This document shows, one piece after another, positions 47,552-57,272 of a stretch of DNA of 64,000 bases. Both the position numbers and the translations under genes were made by a program. The stretch covers positions 143,337-207,336 of the forward strand of contig NZ_PPSW01000001.1 in NCBI RefSeq assembly GCF_005876835.1, read 5' to 3'. The notes under the pieces were generated by a model. That model saw nothing but the letters and a program-made list of their open reading frames with translations. It did no database searches and was not told where the DNA came from. Numbering within the stretch: the first letter of the stretch is position 1; every line of letters starts with the position of its first letter. The stretch comes from Pseudoalteromonas phenolica (lineage in GTDB: Bacteria; Pseudomonadota; Gammaproteobacteria; Enterobacterales; Alteromonadaceae).

Positions 47552-48778
47552 ATGGCAGCGTTTGAGTATCGAGCGCTCGATGGTAAGGGCAAAGAAAAGA
47601 AAGGTATCTTAGAAGGCGATACCGCGAAACAGATCCGCCAACAACTTCGAGAAAAAGGCATGATGCCTTTAGAAGTTGCGCCGGCTGCTGAAAAAGAAAA
47701 GCAGCAATCAGGTGGTGGGTTTAAGCTGTTCACGGGTTATAAGCCCTCAGTCTCTGATATCGCTTTAATCACCCGTCAGTTAGCAACGCTTATCCAGTCA
47801 TCACTGCCAGTCGAAGCGGCTGTGATGGCAGTGGCAGAGCAGTGTGAGAAACCTCGACTAAAGCGCATGCTGATGTCGGTGCGCTCTAAAGTTGTAGAGG
47901 GTTACACATTGGCTGATGGCATGTCAGAGTTTCCTCATGTGTTTGATAACCTATATCGTGCCATGGTGGCAGCAGGTGAAAAGTCAGGCCATTTAGATGA
48001 AGTACTTAATCGTCTGGCTGATTACACAGAGCAACGCCAACATATGCGTAGCCAAATCACCCAGGCTATGGTGTATCCAAGTATCCTCGTGGTTTTTGCT
48101 ATTGGTATTGTGGCGGTCTTACTTGGTACTGTGGTACCAGAAATTTTGAAAACCTTTGAGAAGTCGAAGCAAGCACTACCTTGGACCACTGAATGGGTAA
48201 TGGCTGCAAGTAACTTTGTACAAGCCTATTGGATGCCAAGTTTTATCGGTATTGTGGCCATAACAATCGGTATCAAACAGGCGCTACTGAAACCCAAAAT
48301 CCGTTTTTGGTATGACACGCAATTATTACGTCTACCAGGTTTAGGCAAAATTAGCCGTAGTATCAATACGGCACGTTTTGCGCGTACCCTCAGTATTTTG
48401 TCTTCGAGTGCCGTGCCTTTATTAGAAGGGATGAAGATTTCAGGTCAGGTACTTGAAAACGAGAAGATTAAATCAGCGGTATCTGAAGCAGCCGTACGAG
48501 TCAGTGAAGGTGCTAGCTTAAGAGCGTCTCTCCAGCAAACCAAATTATTCCCACCTATGATGTTGCACATGATCGCCAGTGGTGAAAAATCGGGTGAACT
48601 AGAGCAAATGTTGGAGCGAGCAGCTAACAACCAAGATAGAGAATTTGAAACTATGGTCAGCGTATCATTAAAGCTATTAGAGCCGGCAATGATCGCAACC
48701 ATGGCCATTATTGTGTTGTTTATTGTTATGGCAATTTTGCAACCAATTATGGAAATGAACAAAGCCATCGGCTTATAG
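47552..48778 (+). CDS. gspF: type II secretion inner-membrane platform GspF
   Basis: A 408-residue platform protein with two T2SF domains (about 70-195 and 270-395) and three membrane segments (about 170-195, 220-240, 375-400). It starts MAAFEYRALDGKGKEKKG, normal for GspF, two bases after gspE. Confidence 0.96.
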   Translation: MAAFEYRALDGKGKEKKGILEGDTAKQIRQQLREKGMMPLEVAPAAEKEKQQSGGGFKLFTGYKPSVSDIALITRQLATLIQSSLPVEAAVMAVAEQCEKPRLKRMLMSVRSKVVEGYTLADGMSEFPHVFDNLYRAMVAAGEKSGHLDEVLNRLADYTEQRQHMRSQITQAMVYPSILVVFAIGIVAVLLGTVVPEILKTFEKSKQALPWTTEWVMAASNFVQAYWMPSFIGIVAITIGIKQALLKPKIRFWYDTQLLRLPGLGKISRSINTARFARTLSILSSSAVPLLEGMKISGQVLENEKIKSAVSEAAVRVSEGASLRASLQQTKLFPPMMLHMIASGEKSGELEQMLERAANNQDREFETMVSVSLKLLEPAMIATMAIIVLFIVMAILQPIMEMNKAIGL

Positions 48779-48831
48779 TCAAATAAAGAGTTTAAAAATA
48801 ACAGCTATTAGCAGCTAATGAGGTATTCATT

Positions 48832-49260
48832 GTGAAAAAGCAATCAGGTTTCTCCCTACTAGAAGTAATGGTGGTACTAGTTATCATCGGTATGATCTTA
48901 TCAATCGTTGCACCAAACATTATGGGTCAGCAAGAAGAGGCAGCTTTAGATAAAGCGGGTTTAGATATTCAACAGCTTGAAGATGCGATGAATATGTACA
49001 AGCTGAAGAATAAGAAGTACCCAACGACAGAGCAGGGCTTAGAGGCACTTGTAACTAAGACGACAATAGACCCTGTACCACGTCGTTTCCCTGAAGGTGG
49101 CTTTATTTCTAAATTACCTGAAGATCCATGGGGCAATCCATATCAGCTAGTGAGCCCAGGTGAGATGGGTAAAATCGATATCTTCTCAATGGGTCCTGAC
49201 GGCGAAGTGGGTACTGACGACGATATCGGCAACTGGACTGACGAAGACGAAGCGCGTTAA
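48832..49260 (+). CDS. gspG: major pseudopilin GspG
   Basis: A 142-residue prepilin with the short leader KKQSG cleaved before FSLLEVMVVLVII. The C-terminal acidic loop (GPDGEVGTDDDI) carries the calcium-binding residues of GspG. It polymerises into the pseudopilus. The prepilin peptidase is not in this operon. Confidence 0.96.
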   Translation: MKKQSGFSLLEVMVVLVIIGMILSIVAPNIMGQQEEAALDKAGLDIQQLEDAMNMYKLKNKKYPTTEQGLEALVTKTTIDPVPRRFPEGGFISKLPEDPWGNPYQLVSPGEMGKIDIFSMGPDGEVGTDDDIGNWTDEDEAR

Positions 49261-49265
49261 TACGT

Positions 49266-49862
49266 ATGCGTTTAGGCTTAGGACAAAATATCAATAAGGC
49301 AAAGGGCTTCAGTTTACTTGAAGTCCTTGTCGTACTTGTGATTATTGCCATGTCAGTAAAGATGGTGAGTTACACCTTTGATGATGCCGAAGCCGAAGAG
49401 TTAGAAAAACAAGCGCTCAGAGTATATAGAGTAATAAATCTTGCCTCTGAGTTTGCTGTATTAAACCAAATTGAGCTTGGCTTTCACCTTGATAAAAATG
49501 TCTTAGAATTTTTAGTTTTTGATGGTGAAAAGTGGTCGGCATTTGATGCTGAAGAATTATATGAACCTATTACCTTCGGTAAAGAATACAAAGTTAATCT
49601 GAATATTGAAGATTTATCTTGGTCGCAAGACAATTTGTTAGAGCAAGCCAACTGGCGTGAATTAATGGGCACCGGTGATGATGAAAGCTTGCTCGAGCTA
49701 AAAAAGCTCAAAGTGCCGCAAGTATTAATCTTATCTTCGGGCGAAGTGAGCGCGTTTCAGTTTAGTGTCGAGTTATCAGACCGAAATGCAGAACAAGCGC
49801 GTTATTTTATCGAAGGTGAGTTTATCGCCCCTGTTAATTTACGAGTGGAGCCTGAAGTATGA
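49266..49862 (+). CDS. gspH: minor pseudopilin GspH
   Basis: A 198-residue prepilin-like protein with leader ending KG before FSLLEVLVVLVIIAMSV. The rest is acidic and beta-rich as in GspH. It overlaps gspI by four bases. Confidence 0.92.
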   Translation: MRLGLGQNINKAKGFSLLEVLVVLVIIAMSVKMVSYTFDDAEAEELEKQALRVYRVINLASEFAVLNQIELGFHLDKNVLEFLVFDGEKWSAFDAEELYEPITFGKEYKVNLNIEDLSWSQDNLLEQANWRELMGTGDDESLLELKKLKVPQVLILSSGEVSAFQFSVELSDRNAEQARYFIEGEFIAPVNLRVEPEV

Positions 49863-50233
49863 AAAAGCAATCAGCTGGCTTTACTCTGTTAGAAGTGATG
49901 GTGGCTTTGGGGATTTGTGCTATGGCCGGTATTGCTGCCATGCAGGTTACTGGTGAACACGTCTCCCATATCGCCTCACTAGAAGAACAAACTTATGCAT
50001 CTTGGGTGGCAGAGAATCGTTTGGTGATGATCCGCGCGCAGGGTGATAAGTGGAATGGTAAGAATAACAATAAAGGTGAAGAAGAATTAGCTGGTATGAC
50101 GTGGTACTGGCAAGAGAAAGTCACTAAAACCAATGACCCAAGTTTTGTCAAAGTGCAAGTTGAAGTATTCAGCGATGCTGAATATAAAAATTCTTTGTAT
50201 GACTTAAGCACATTCATTTTAAAGGGCAAGTAA
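49859..50233 (+). CDS. gspI: minor pseudopilin GspI
   Basis: A 124-residue prepilin-like protein; leader KKQSAG, then FTLLEVMVALGICAMAG. It forms the tip complex with GspJ and GspK. Confidence 0.93.
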   Translation: MKKQSAGFTLLEVMVALGICAMAGIAAMQVTGEHVSHIASLEEQTYASWVAENRLVMIRAQGDKWNGKNNNKGEEELAGMTWYWQEKVTKTNDPSFVKVQVEVFSDAEYKNSLYDLSTFILKGK

Positions 50234-50235
50234 CG

Positions 50236-50925
50236 ATGCGATTTACTTGCCTTTCAAAAAGCCGTCAGCATGGTTTCACCTTACTTGAGGTGATGATTGC
50301 CTTGGGTATTCTCGGCTTTGTGGTGTTGGCGACACACCAAATATTAAATTCAACGATTCAGGCGAAACAAGGCTCTGAAGAAGTGATTGCTGAATTAGAC
50401 GCGCTCAATACGACTTTTCGCTTGATGGACCAAGATTTTAACCAAATGACCAAGCGGGAAACACGTAACGAGGCGGGCGACTTTACACCGAGTTATATTC
50501 TTCATGGTCGTTACAATCTTGAGAGTCAGTATGATGGCATCGCCTTTGTACGCGATGGTTGGACAAATCCAATTAGTCTATTGCCTCGCTCCGAGTTGCA
50601 AGCTGTCGGTTATCGTGTGGTTGATGATAAATTAGAGCGCCTTTATCGCATTTACGTAGATCAACTCGATGGTACCGAGCCCCGCAGCCAAGTCGTATTA
50701 GAGAATATTGAAGACTTAAAGTTTGAATTCTTAGACGACAAACAAAAATGGCAAGAAAATTGGGAAAAGAAAGCGCTGCCCTTAGCGGTTTCTGTGACCA
50801 TTAAGATGCAAGAAATGGAGCCTATTACGCGTTTTTTCCTCACACCAGGTGATGGCAAGGTGGCTAGTAGCACATCAAACACAAATAACGGCAATAACAC
50901 TGGTAGTGGGAGAACAGGCCCATGA
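50236..50925 (+). CDS. gspJ: minor pseudopilin GspJ
   Basis: A 229-residue prepilin-like protein; leader ends SRQHG before FTLLEVMIALGILG. Conserved RNPL-like region reads PISLLPRSELQAVGYR. The C-terminal tail is Asn/Ser/Gly-rich and probably flexible. Overlaps gspK by four bases. Confidence 0.93.
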   Translation: MRFTCLSKSRQHGFTLLEVMIALGILGFVVLATHQILNSTIQAKQGSEEVIAELDALNTTFRLMDQDFNQMTKRETRNEAGDFTPSYILHGRYNLESQYDGIAFVRDGWTNPISLLPRSELQAVGYRVVDDKLERLYRIYVDQLDGTEPRSQVVLENIEDLKFEFLDDKQKWQENWEKKALPLAVSVTIKMQEMEPITRFFLTPGDGKVASSTSNTNNGNNTGSGRTGP

Positions 50926-51923
50926 ACCAGTTAACCTATAAGTATGGCCAGCAACAAGGCGCTGCACTGATCATTGTTTTATTTATTGTTGCCTTAGCAG
51001 CTGTAATTGCCGCTGAAATGGCGACGAATTTAATGATTCAGGTACAGCGAGCTCAAAATATTCAAACTCATCAGCAAGCAAAATGGTATAGCTATGGCGC
51101 TGAAGAATTAGTGAAAAAAGTTCTGATTGAAAGTAAGAAGAAAGACCCTGATAAAGTGCATTTAGGCCAGCCATGGGCGTTAGAAGAAACCCCATTCCCA
51201 GTAGAACATGGTACTTTGAGTGGGCAAGTGACCGATCTTCAAGCGTGTTTAAACTTAAACGCGCTGCGCGCACCAAAAGCACAAAATGCCAGTATTAATG
51301 ATACGAATCCAGCGCATAAAGCCTTTTTAGAGCTGTTGAAGAACATAGAAGATTTACCTTCAGATGAGAGTGAAGAAACCTTGGCTGACAGTGTATATGA
51401 TTGGCTTGACGCCGATAGCATCACGTTTCGTTCGGGTGCAGAAGAAGATGAATATATGTCGTTGCGTACACCTTATCTAACTGCAAATAACGCATTTGCG
51501 TCAGTGTCTGAATTACGTGTGATCAGAGGTTTTAATCCATTAGTCATGGAAAAGTTGCTCCCTTATGTATGTGTTATCCCTGGCAGTGAAGAATTAAAAA
51601 TTAACGTAAATACCATTTTGCCAGAACAAGCATTATTACTGAGTGCACTAATCGATGGATTAAGTGAATCAGATGCACAAAGTATCATCTCTGCACGTCC
51701 AGAGCAGGGATATGACAAAGTGGAAGATTTTCTTTCTGAAGCCACCGCTCAAGGGGCTCAGAATATCAAGCAAGTAACCGATCTATTTACCGTAAATAGT
51801 GACTATTTCAAGTTGCGCGCAAAAGCCATGTTCGATGAACGGCTTTTCACAATGACCTCAATTATTCAAATAAAAGAAGGTCAAGCGAGCATACTGGCGC
51901 GAAAATTTGGAGGCGTACAGTGA
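50922..51923 (+). CDS. gspK: minor pseudopilin GspK
   Basis: A 333-residue protein; leader ends QQQG before AALIIVLFIVALAAVI, and the usual Glu5 is absent as is typical for GspK. The large globular domain has LQACLNLNALR and a helix-hairpin-helix-like LSESDAQSIISARP. It caps the pseudopilus tip. Four-base overlap with gspL. Confidence 0.94.
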   Translation: MNQLTYKYGQQQGAALIIVLFIVALAAVIAAEMATNLMIQVQRAQNIQTHQQAKWYSYGAEELVKKVLIESKKKDPDKVHLGQPWALEETPFPVEHGTLSGQVTDLQACLNLNALRAPKAQNASINDTNPAHKAFLELLKNIEDLPSDESEETLADSVYDWLDADSITFRSGAEEDEYMSLRTPYLTANNAFASVSELRVIRGFNPLVMEKLLPYVCVIPGSEELKINVNTILPEQALLLSALIDGLSESDAQSIISARPEQGYDKVEDFLSEATAQGAQNIKQVTDLFTVNSDYFKLRAKAMFDERLFTMTSIIQIKEGQASILARKFGGVQ

Positions 51924-53125
51924 CAGAAAAATTATTGATCCGTATTGATCAATCCGCCAAACAGGCTATCCATTGGTTGGTCTATTCAACCGACCAGCAA
52001 ATTATTGCCAGTGGTGAGTTCAAACAACTATCAGATTTGGCTGAGTTAACAGAGAAAGCGCAAGGTAGAGAAACTAGCGTATTGCTTTCTGCATCCATGG
52101 TGCAGTTAAAAACCATTGAACTACCAACAAAGTGGAATAGAAAACTAGAACAAGCACTGCCATTTATGTTGGAAGAGCAACTGGCTTGTGATGTTGATGA
52201 TGTATTCATCGCAATAGGTGAGCCGGGCGTTAAAGATGATAAACCGACCATTAATATAGCATTGTGTGATCGAGTTTTACTTGCTGAGTTATTTGCAGCT
52301 TTAGATGAGTATCAGATTTTCGCGAAGCAAGTTCTGCCAGATGCACTGTTACTGCCTGAGCAGGCAGAAAATGAACTCGCTGTTGTGGAGCTTGATGGTC
52401 AATGGCTATGTCGCTTAGGGCAGTGGCATGCATGTGTGATTGAGCCAAGCTGGGGGGCTGATTACTTGCATGCGCTAGCGGTCGAAAAAATTTCTCATTA
52501 CAGTCCTGCTGATGCCTTGCCAGAGGTGGCGCCTAAGGTGGCAAAAGAGGCTGAGTATGAACTGCCGCTTGCATTATTGGCTAATAATTTAACTAGCACA
52601 GCATTCAATTTACGCCAAGGCATCTTTGCCGCAAAGAAAAGTACGCCACAATGGTGGAAAGATTGGCAGTCAGGCTTAATTGCAGCATCAGTGGCTTTGT
52701 TTGGCTTTGTGGTTGTTCAAGGCATTCAAGTTGTACAATTGAAAGATCAGGCCGAGAAGGTGAGAGCTGAAGCGATTGCAACTTATCAACAAGCATTTCC
52801 AAATAAGCGAATACGAGAAGCGCTACTTAGACGTCAAATTGAAGGTGAGTTAAAAGCCATTTCGGCGACCAAACAAGGTGGCTTCTTAGATTTAGCTGAC
52901 AAGTTTGTGTCAGTTTATAGCCAAGTCAAAGATTTCCAGCCTGAGACTTTACGCTATGACCATAAACGTAATGAATTGCGTATTCGTGTAAAAGCCAAAG
53001 ACTTCCAAGTGTTTGGTCAAGTTAAAACGATTCTTGAGCAAAAAGGTTTAACAGTGCAGCAGGGTTCATTAAATAACGATGGTGATGCTGTGATTGGTGA
53101 AATTAGATTGCGAGGTGATGTATGA
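51920..53125 (+). CDS. gspL: type II secretion protein GspL
   Basis: A 401-residue bitopic protein: cytoplasmic actin-like domain (about 1-240) that binds GspE, one membrane helix (about 252-270) and a periplasmic ferredoxin-like domain (about 320-401). Starts at GTG within a four-base overlap with gspK. Confidence 0.92.
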   Translation: MTEKLLIRIDQSAKQAIHWLVYSTDQQIIASGEFKQLSDLAELTEKAQGRETSVLLSASMVQLKTIELPTKWNRKLEQALPFMLEEQLACDVDDVFIAIGEPGVKDDKPTINIALCDRVLLAELFAALDEYQIFAKQVLPDALLLPEQAENELAVVELDGQWLCRLGQWHACVIEPSWGADYLHALAVEKISHYSPADALPEVAPKVAKEAEYELPLALLANNLTSTAFNLRQGIFAAKKSTPQWWKDWQSGLIAASVALFGFVVVQGIQVVQLKDQAEKVRAEAIATYQQAFPNKRIREALLRRQIEGELKAISATKQGGFLDLADKFVSVYSQVKDFQPETLRYDHKRNELRIRVKAKDFQVFGQVKTILEQKGLTVQQGSLNNDGDAVIGEIRLRGDV

Positions 53126-53595
53126 AACAACAAGCAATCAACTACTGGGGCTCGCTAAAAGAGCAAGAACAACGTTTACTTATCATCGCGGGAGTTGTTT
53201 TTATTGTTTTCGTTTTAGTGATGGGAATATTAAAGCCACTCAATAAAGCGGTTGCTGAAGCTGAGCAAAAACTAAAGCGTGAGCAAAACTTTCAAGTGTT
53301 TGTTGAACAAAGCATTGGCAAGTTGAAAGCGGCGGGTAACTCAGCCCGTACTTCTTCAGGCAATTTGTCGCAACTCGTGAATCGCAGTCGAGGCCGCTAC
53401 GGCATCGTTATCAGTCAGATGCAGCCAAATAACGACAGTCTTCGTGTGAATATTGAAAACGTTGAATTTAATAAATTAGTTGGTTGGCTCGACGAACTTG
53501 TACATCAACATGGTGTCACTGTCGCAAACCTAGATATTTCACAAGGTGAAGACACAGGCTTTGTGCGTGTAAGTCGATTGGTGTTAGAGAAGTAG
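53122..53595 (+). CDS. gspM: type II secretion protein GspM
   Basis: A 157-residue inner-membrane protein with one helix (about 18-37), a coiled coil and a small periplasmic domain; partner of GspL. Overlaps gspL by four bases. Confidence 0.92.
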   Translation: MKQQAINYWGSLKEQEQRLLIIAGVVFIVFVLVMGILKPLNKAVAEAEQKLKREQNFQVFVEQSIGKLKAAGNSARTSSGNLSQLVNRSRGRYGIVISQMQPNNDSLRVNIENVEFNKLVGWLDELVHQHGVTVANLDISQGEDTGFVRVSRLVLEK

Positions 53596-53596
53596 T

Positions 53597-54355
53597 ATGA
53601 AGCAAAAAATTTATTTAGTTCTGTTATTTATTTTCTCTTTTTTGGCTTTTGCTTTATCTCAGCTGCCCGCATCAGTTGCGGTTCAAGTCGCACAGGGTTA
53701 CTTGCCTAAAAATGTGGCTTTTGGCAATTTGAGCGGCTCAATTTGGCAGGGGCAAGTCAGTGAAGTTCGCGTCAATAAGGTTCAGGTTTTCAATGTTCGT
53801 TGGCAGTTAGAGCCTATGGCTTTACTAACTGGTAACCTTGCTGGTGATTTAACTTGGGGTAACCCGAGAGCGAGCGAAGAAATGTCAGGAAAAAGCAATT
53901 TCAGTCTTTCCCTGTTAGACCAACAAGCGAGCTTGAAAGATGCTGTACTGCGTTTTGAAGTTGAGCAGCTAATGGGACAGTTAAACCTTCCGTTACCTGT
54001 CAAAGCAACGGGTCGCGTCATTTTTAACATTGATGAGTTTGAAAGTGGCAAACCTTACTGTCAGCAAATTAAAGGCGATGTATTTAGTCCAAATATTCGT
54101 GTTGAAGGGTTAACTGGTTGGTTCTCAATTGGTGAGTTGGGCGCCGATTTAAACTGTAAATCGGGTGACCTAGCTGCGGTGGTTCAGCCTGATAATCTAT
54201 TGGGTTTGCAAGCGGATGTTCATTTAGGAAACAACTTTCAATTTAAAGTTGCTGGTAACGTAAAACCAGATGCCTCATTACCGAAAGAAGTGCATGATGC
54301 GGTTAAATTCTTAGGTCGTCCTGATGCGCAGGGCCGTTATCCGGTGAATTTGTAA
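53597..54355 (+). CDS. gspN: type II secretion protein GspN
   Basis: A 252-residue protein with an N-terminal signal anchor (about 5-22) and an extended beta-rich periplasmic domain (GNLSGSIWQGQVSEVRV), typical of GspN, which is dispensable in some systems. One base after gspM. The operon C-N has no gspO, gspA/B or gspS. Confidence 0.92.
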   Translation: MKQKIYLVLLFIFSFLAFALSQLPASVAVQVAQGYLPKNVAFGNLSGSIWQGQVSEVRVNKVQVFNVRWQLEPMALLTGNLAGDLTWGNPRASEEMSGKSNFSLSLLDQQASLKDAVLRFEVEQLMGQLNLPLPVKATGRVIFNIDEFESGKPYCQQIKGDVFSPNIRVEGLTGWFSIGELGADLNCKSGDLAAVVQPDNLLGLQADVHLGNNFQFKVAGNVKPDASLPKEVHDAVKFLGRPDAQGRYPVNL

Positions 54356-54363
54356 GGCTTGTT

Positions 54364-54942
54364 ATGTTAGAGTTTTCGTTTACAGAGCAACACAAGACGT
54401 TGCTCACTGATTATTTATCTAGCACAGAGCAGGCTCTGCCTTATGCTGTTTGTGAAGGCTACCTTTTTGCAATCATTTGCAGTCCAGCAGGTATTGAAAT
54501 GGAGCAGTGGCTAACAATCGCCAGTGGCGGTGATGAGCAAATTGCAGAAGAACATGTTTTTGCTTTAATGGCACTTCATCACGATATAAGCGAGCGTGTC
54601 TTTTCGGGCCAGTTCCAGTTGCCTTATACGTCAATGGCTGCTGCTGAGCTGCAGCAGTGGAGCCAAGGTTTCTTGGCGGGTATCGAACATTTTTATGCAG
54701 ACCTTGTGAATAGCGAAGTATTAAATGATGAGCTTAAGCAAGCATTGATCAGTAGCACAGAGCAACTAGGATTTTTCTCTCTAGAACAGTCACAAATTGC
54801 CGCTTACTGTGATGCCAACAATGTTGAGCTAAATAGCTTTTGTCAGCAGCAACATGCAATTGCGAACGAGTTTGCATTGGCTTATGTGCAATTAGTAGAA
54901 AACGCCGCTGTTGAGAGTGGCTTGTATGATGAAGAGGGTTAA
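54364..54942 (+). CDS. YecA/UPF0149 family protein
   Basis: A 192-residue acidic helical protein with the UPF0149 pattern: YAVCEGYLFAIICSPAGIEMEQWL, then WSQGFLAGIEHFY. Function unknown. Eight bases after gspN, so likely on the gsp transcript although unrelated to secretion by family. Confidence 0.82.
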   Translation: MLEFSFTEQHKTLLTDYLSSTEQALPYAVCEGYLFAIICSPAGIEMEQWLTIASGGDEQIAEEHVFALMALHHDISERVFSGQFQLPYTSMAAAELQQWSQGFLAGIEHFYADLVNSEVLNDELKQALISSTEQLGFFSLEQSQIAAYCDANNVELNSFCQQQHAIANEFALAYVQLVENAAVESGLYDEEG

Positions 54943-54975
54943 AACCTGAGGGTATATTGTTGCGTAAGCGAGCGC

Positions 54976-55185
54976 TTACCCAAGCTCTAATTCAATACTC
55001 GTGCAGCCTTTCGTACAACTTACCAAACCTTTATTTTTATCTTGTCCATTTAGGTCTAATTGCAGAGGCTTGTTGCATTGCTCGCATAACAAGGTTTGCC
55101 CTTTGCTCAGTTTTTTAAGTATATTTTTGTGCTGGTTAAATGCTGCGGCACGCTTTTTATTAAAAGCGTCAATATCGATTTTCAT
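54976..55185 (-). CDS. small zinc-ribbon-like hypothetical protein
   Basis: A 69-residue basic protein with four cysteines (CEQCNKPL, then CTKGC) that could bind zinc. No known family recognised. Its ATG overlaps the stop of the upstream minus-strand gene by one base (TAATG), supporting a real coupled pair. Confidence 0.65.
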   Translation of the reverse strand: MKIDIDAFNKKRAAAFNQHKNILKKLSKGQTLLCEQCNKPLQLDLNGQDKNKGLVSCTKGCTSIELELG

Positions 55186-55544
55186 TACAACGACTTCCCT
55201 TCAAAAATAGATTCGCCAGCAATTCTACAGATCTCATTTAGCTTATTACCGTAAAAATAGAGATTAAGATCGTTTTCTTTGCAGTAACGAAGGTGGAAGG
55301 CCTTTAATTTATCATCAGTACCTAACGCATCATTTAAATATTCTAATTCGGTTTCATCTAACTCTAGTTTTTGCGAAATTTGTGTTCTGGCGATTTTAGC
55401 TGAAGTGCTTCTCGCTACTTTACTTTGTTCACTCAGTAAGCTCACACCTTCGCCTAATAGTGCTTCTCTTGGCTCTTTAATAGCCGGATGTTCGATAGTA
55501 AAAAGTGCCAGAATGACAACAACAAGCAACAAAAACTTTTTCAT
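55185..55544 (-). CDS. small exported or membrane-anchored hypothetical protein
   Basis: A 119-residue protein starting with a signal-like segment (MKKFLLLVVVILALFTIEH). The mature part is acidic and helical with two cysteines (RYCKEND, EICRIAG). The ATG at 55544 begins this segment; an in-frame start 72 bases upstream adds an unrelated hydrophobic stretch. First of a two-gene unit with the zinc-ribbon protein. Function unknown. Confidence 0.65.
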   Translation of the reverse strand: MKKFLLLVVVILALFTIEHPAIKEPREALLGEGVSLLSEQSKVARSTSAKIARTQISQKLELDETELEYLNDALGTDDKLKAFHLRYCKENDLNLYFYGNKLNEICRIAGESIFEGKSL

Positions 55545-55779
55545 TGGATACCGTAATATTGATCTAAACAGGAGGAAACAATTCAGAGTGTAATAAAATG
55601 GGGCTTTCAAAAGCAAGTGATTAAGTTATAAACACTACATAAGCGCGTCCCCGGTTAAGGAAAATTCAATAATTTCTGAACCAATTGTACCCAGCTTGAA
55701 TTTGCTTGCATATAATATCCTTATAGATAAAAAGGTCACTGTAGCAAGTACCTGTCGATCACAGCCATGAGGAGCCGAG

Positions 55780-57204
55780 ATGGACAAACAGATAAAAGTA
55801 AAAAATATTCCGAGCGATGTAAAAATACAGAAGCCGGAACTCCAACCTGATAGGTTTAATCCTCGCAGTCGAATTTATGTGCGAGCAGTTAAAGGACTAC
55901 ACCAGCAACTTCGCAAGCGCTTAGGTTTTATAGGCATGCTTGCGTTCATGCTTATGCCCTGGATAAATTTTGAGGGTCACCAAGCCGTTTATTTTGATCT
56001 CTTCGAGCAAAAGTTTAATATTTTTGGATTAACGCTGATGCCACAAGATTTAACGGTGCTGGCGTTTTTCCTCATGATTGCTGCATTTGCATTGTTTGTG
56101 GTAACCACGTTTTATGGCCGTGTGTGGTGCGGTTATACCTGCCCGCAAACTGTTTGGACTTTTATCTTTTTGTGGTTTGAAGAGAAATTTGAAGGCAGTG
56201 CCAATCAGCGTAAAAAGCTTGATAGCCGTAAAATGGATTTTGATAAATTCTGGCGAAAAACAGCAAAGCACAGTAGCTGGATTTTATTCTCTTTGTGGAC
56301 CGCCATTAGCTTTGTTGGTTTTTTCACTCCAATACGTGAACTAGTGCCAGATTTACTGACCTGGAGCGCAGGAAGTTATGCAGTTATCAGCATCTTAGTG
56401 TTTACGGCATGTACATACGGTAATGCAGGCTGGATGAGGGAGATTATGTGCTTACATATGTGTCCTTATTCACGTTTTCAATCTGCAATGTTCGATAAAG
56501 ACACCTTTACAGTTAGCTATGACGCGAAACGCGGTGAGTCACGTGGTCCTCGCTCTCGTAAACAAGATCCCAAAGAAATGGGGTTGGGTGACTGTATCGA
56601 CTGTAACCTGTGTGTTCAGGTATGTCCTACAGGCATCGATATTCGCAATGGCTTGCAATATGAGTGTATCAACTGTGGTGCATGTATAGATGCGTGTGAT
56701 GGGGTGATGGATAAAATGAATTATCCTCGAGGTTTAATTTCTTACACCACAGAGCGCAACCTTGAAACACCAGATAATAAAACCAAAGCATTCCGTGGCA
56801 AGCTGGTAGGTTACTTATTAATCATGACAGTGTTAATTGCTGCCCTAGTCGTTAATGTTGCCATGCGTAAGCCAATGGAGCTCGATATTATTCGTGATAG
56901 AAATCAGCTTTACCGGGTTAATTTCGAGGGTTTAGTTGAAAACACTTACACCCTGAAAGTCATCAATAAAACCCAGCAAACACAACAATACGACATTGCG
57001 GTTGAGGGGCTAAATAACTTTAATGTGCTGGGCAAACTGGCGATTGAAGTTCAAGCGGGTGAGTCCATGAATGTGCCACTTTCATTGATCATTGACCCTT
57101 ATGACCTTAAAAAGCCAGTGACTGAATTCCACTTTAGAGTTCAAGTGAAAGGCGACCCGACAGTATCATTATCACAGCCTACCAACTTCTTTAAAGGCAA
57201 ATAA
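55780..57204 (+). CDS. ccoG: cytochrome c oxidase accessory protein CcoG
   Basis: A 474-residue membrane iron-sulfur protein of the CcoG/FixG/RdxA family, proposed to handle copper for cbb3 oxidase assembly. It has membrane segments, CGYTCPQTVW, CLHMCPYSRF, and two 4Fe-4S motifs (CIDCNLCVQVCP, CINCGACIDAC), plus a C-terminal Ig-like FixG domain (about 360-474). A TATAAT box is at 55711-55716 and GAGGAG precedes the ATG. No ccoNOPQ genes are in the window. Confidence 0.94.
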   Translation: MDKQIKVKNIPSDVKIQKPELQPDRFNPRSRIYVRAVKGLHQQLRKRLGFIGMLAFMLMPWINFEGHQAVYFDLFEQKFNIFGLTLMPQDLTVLAFFLMIAAFALFVVTTFYGRVWCGYTCPQTVWTFIFLWFEEKFEGSANQRKKLDSRKMDFDKFWRKTAKHSSWILFSLWTAISFVGFFTPIRELVPDLLTWSAGSYAVISILVFTACTYGNAGWMREIMCLHMCPYSRFQSAMFDKDTFTVSYDAKRGESRGPRSRKQDPKEMGLGDCIDCNLCVQVCPTGIDIRNGLQYECINCGACIDACDGVMDKMNYPRGLISYTTERNLETPDNKTKAFRGKLVGYLLIMTVLIAALVVNVAMRKPMELDIIRDRNQLYRVNFEGLVENTYTLKVINKTQQTQQYDIAVEGLNNFNVLGKLAIEVQAGESMNVPLSLIIDPYDLKKPVTEFHFRVQVKGDPTVSLSQPTNFFKGK

Positions 57205-57229
57205 TTAGATACACTAATTAAACCAAGCA

Positions 57230-57254
57230 AAAGCGGGTATTCCCCGCTTTTTTT
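57230..57254 (+). terminator. ccoG terminator
   Basis: AAGCGGG, a short loop and CCCGCTTTTTTT directly upstream of srkA. Confidence 0.8.
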
Positions 57255-57272
57255 ATGCCAAATGAGGAATAC

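Noticed and set aside
54964..54979. GTAAGC/GCTTAC hairpin as terminator of the gsp operon
   Set aside because: Only six base pairs, no T tract, and it overlaps the stop codon of the convergent small gene.
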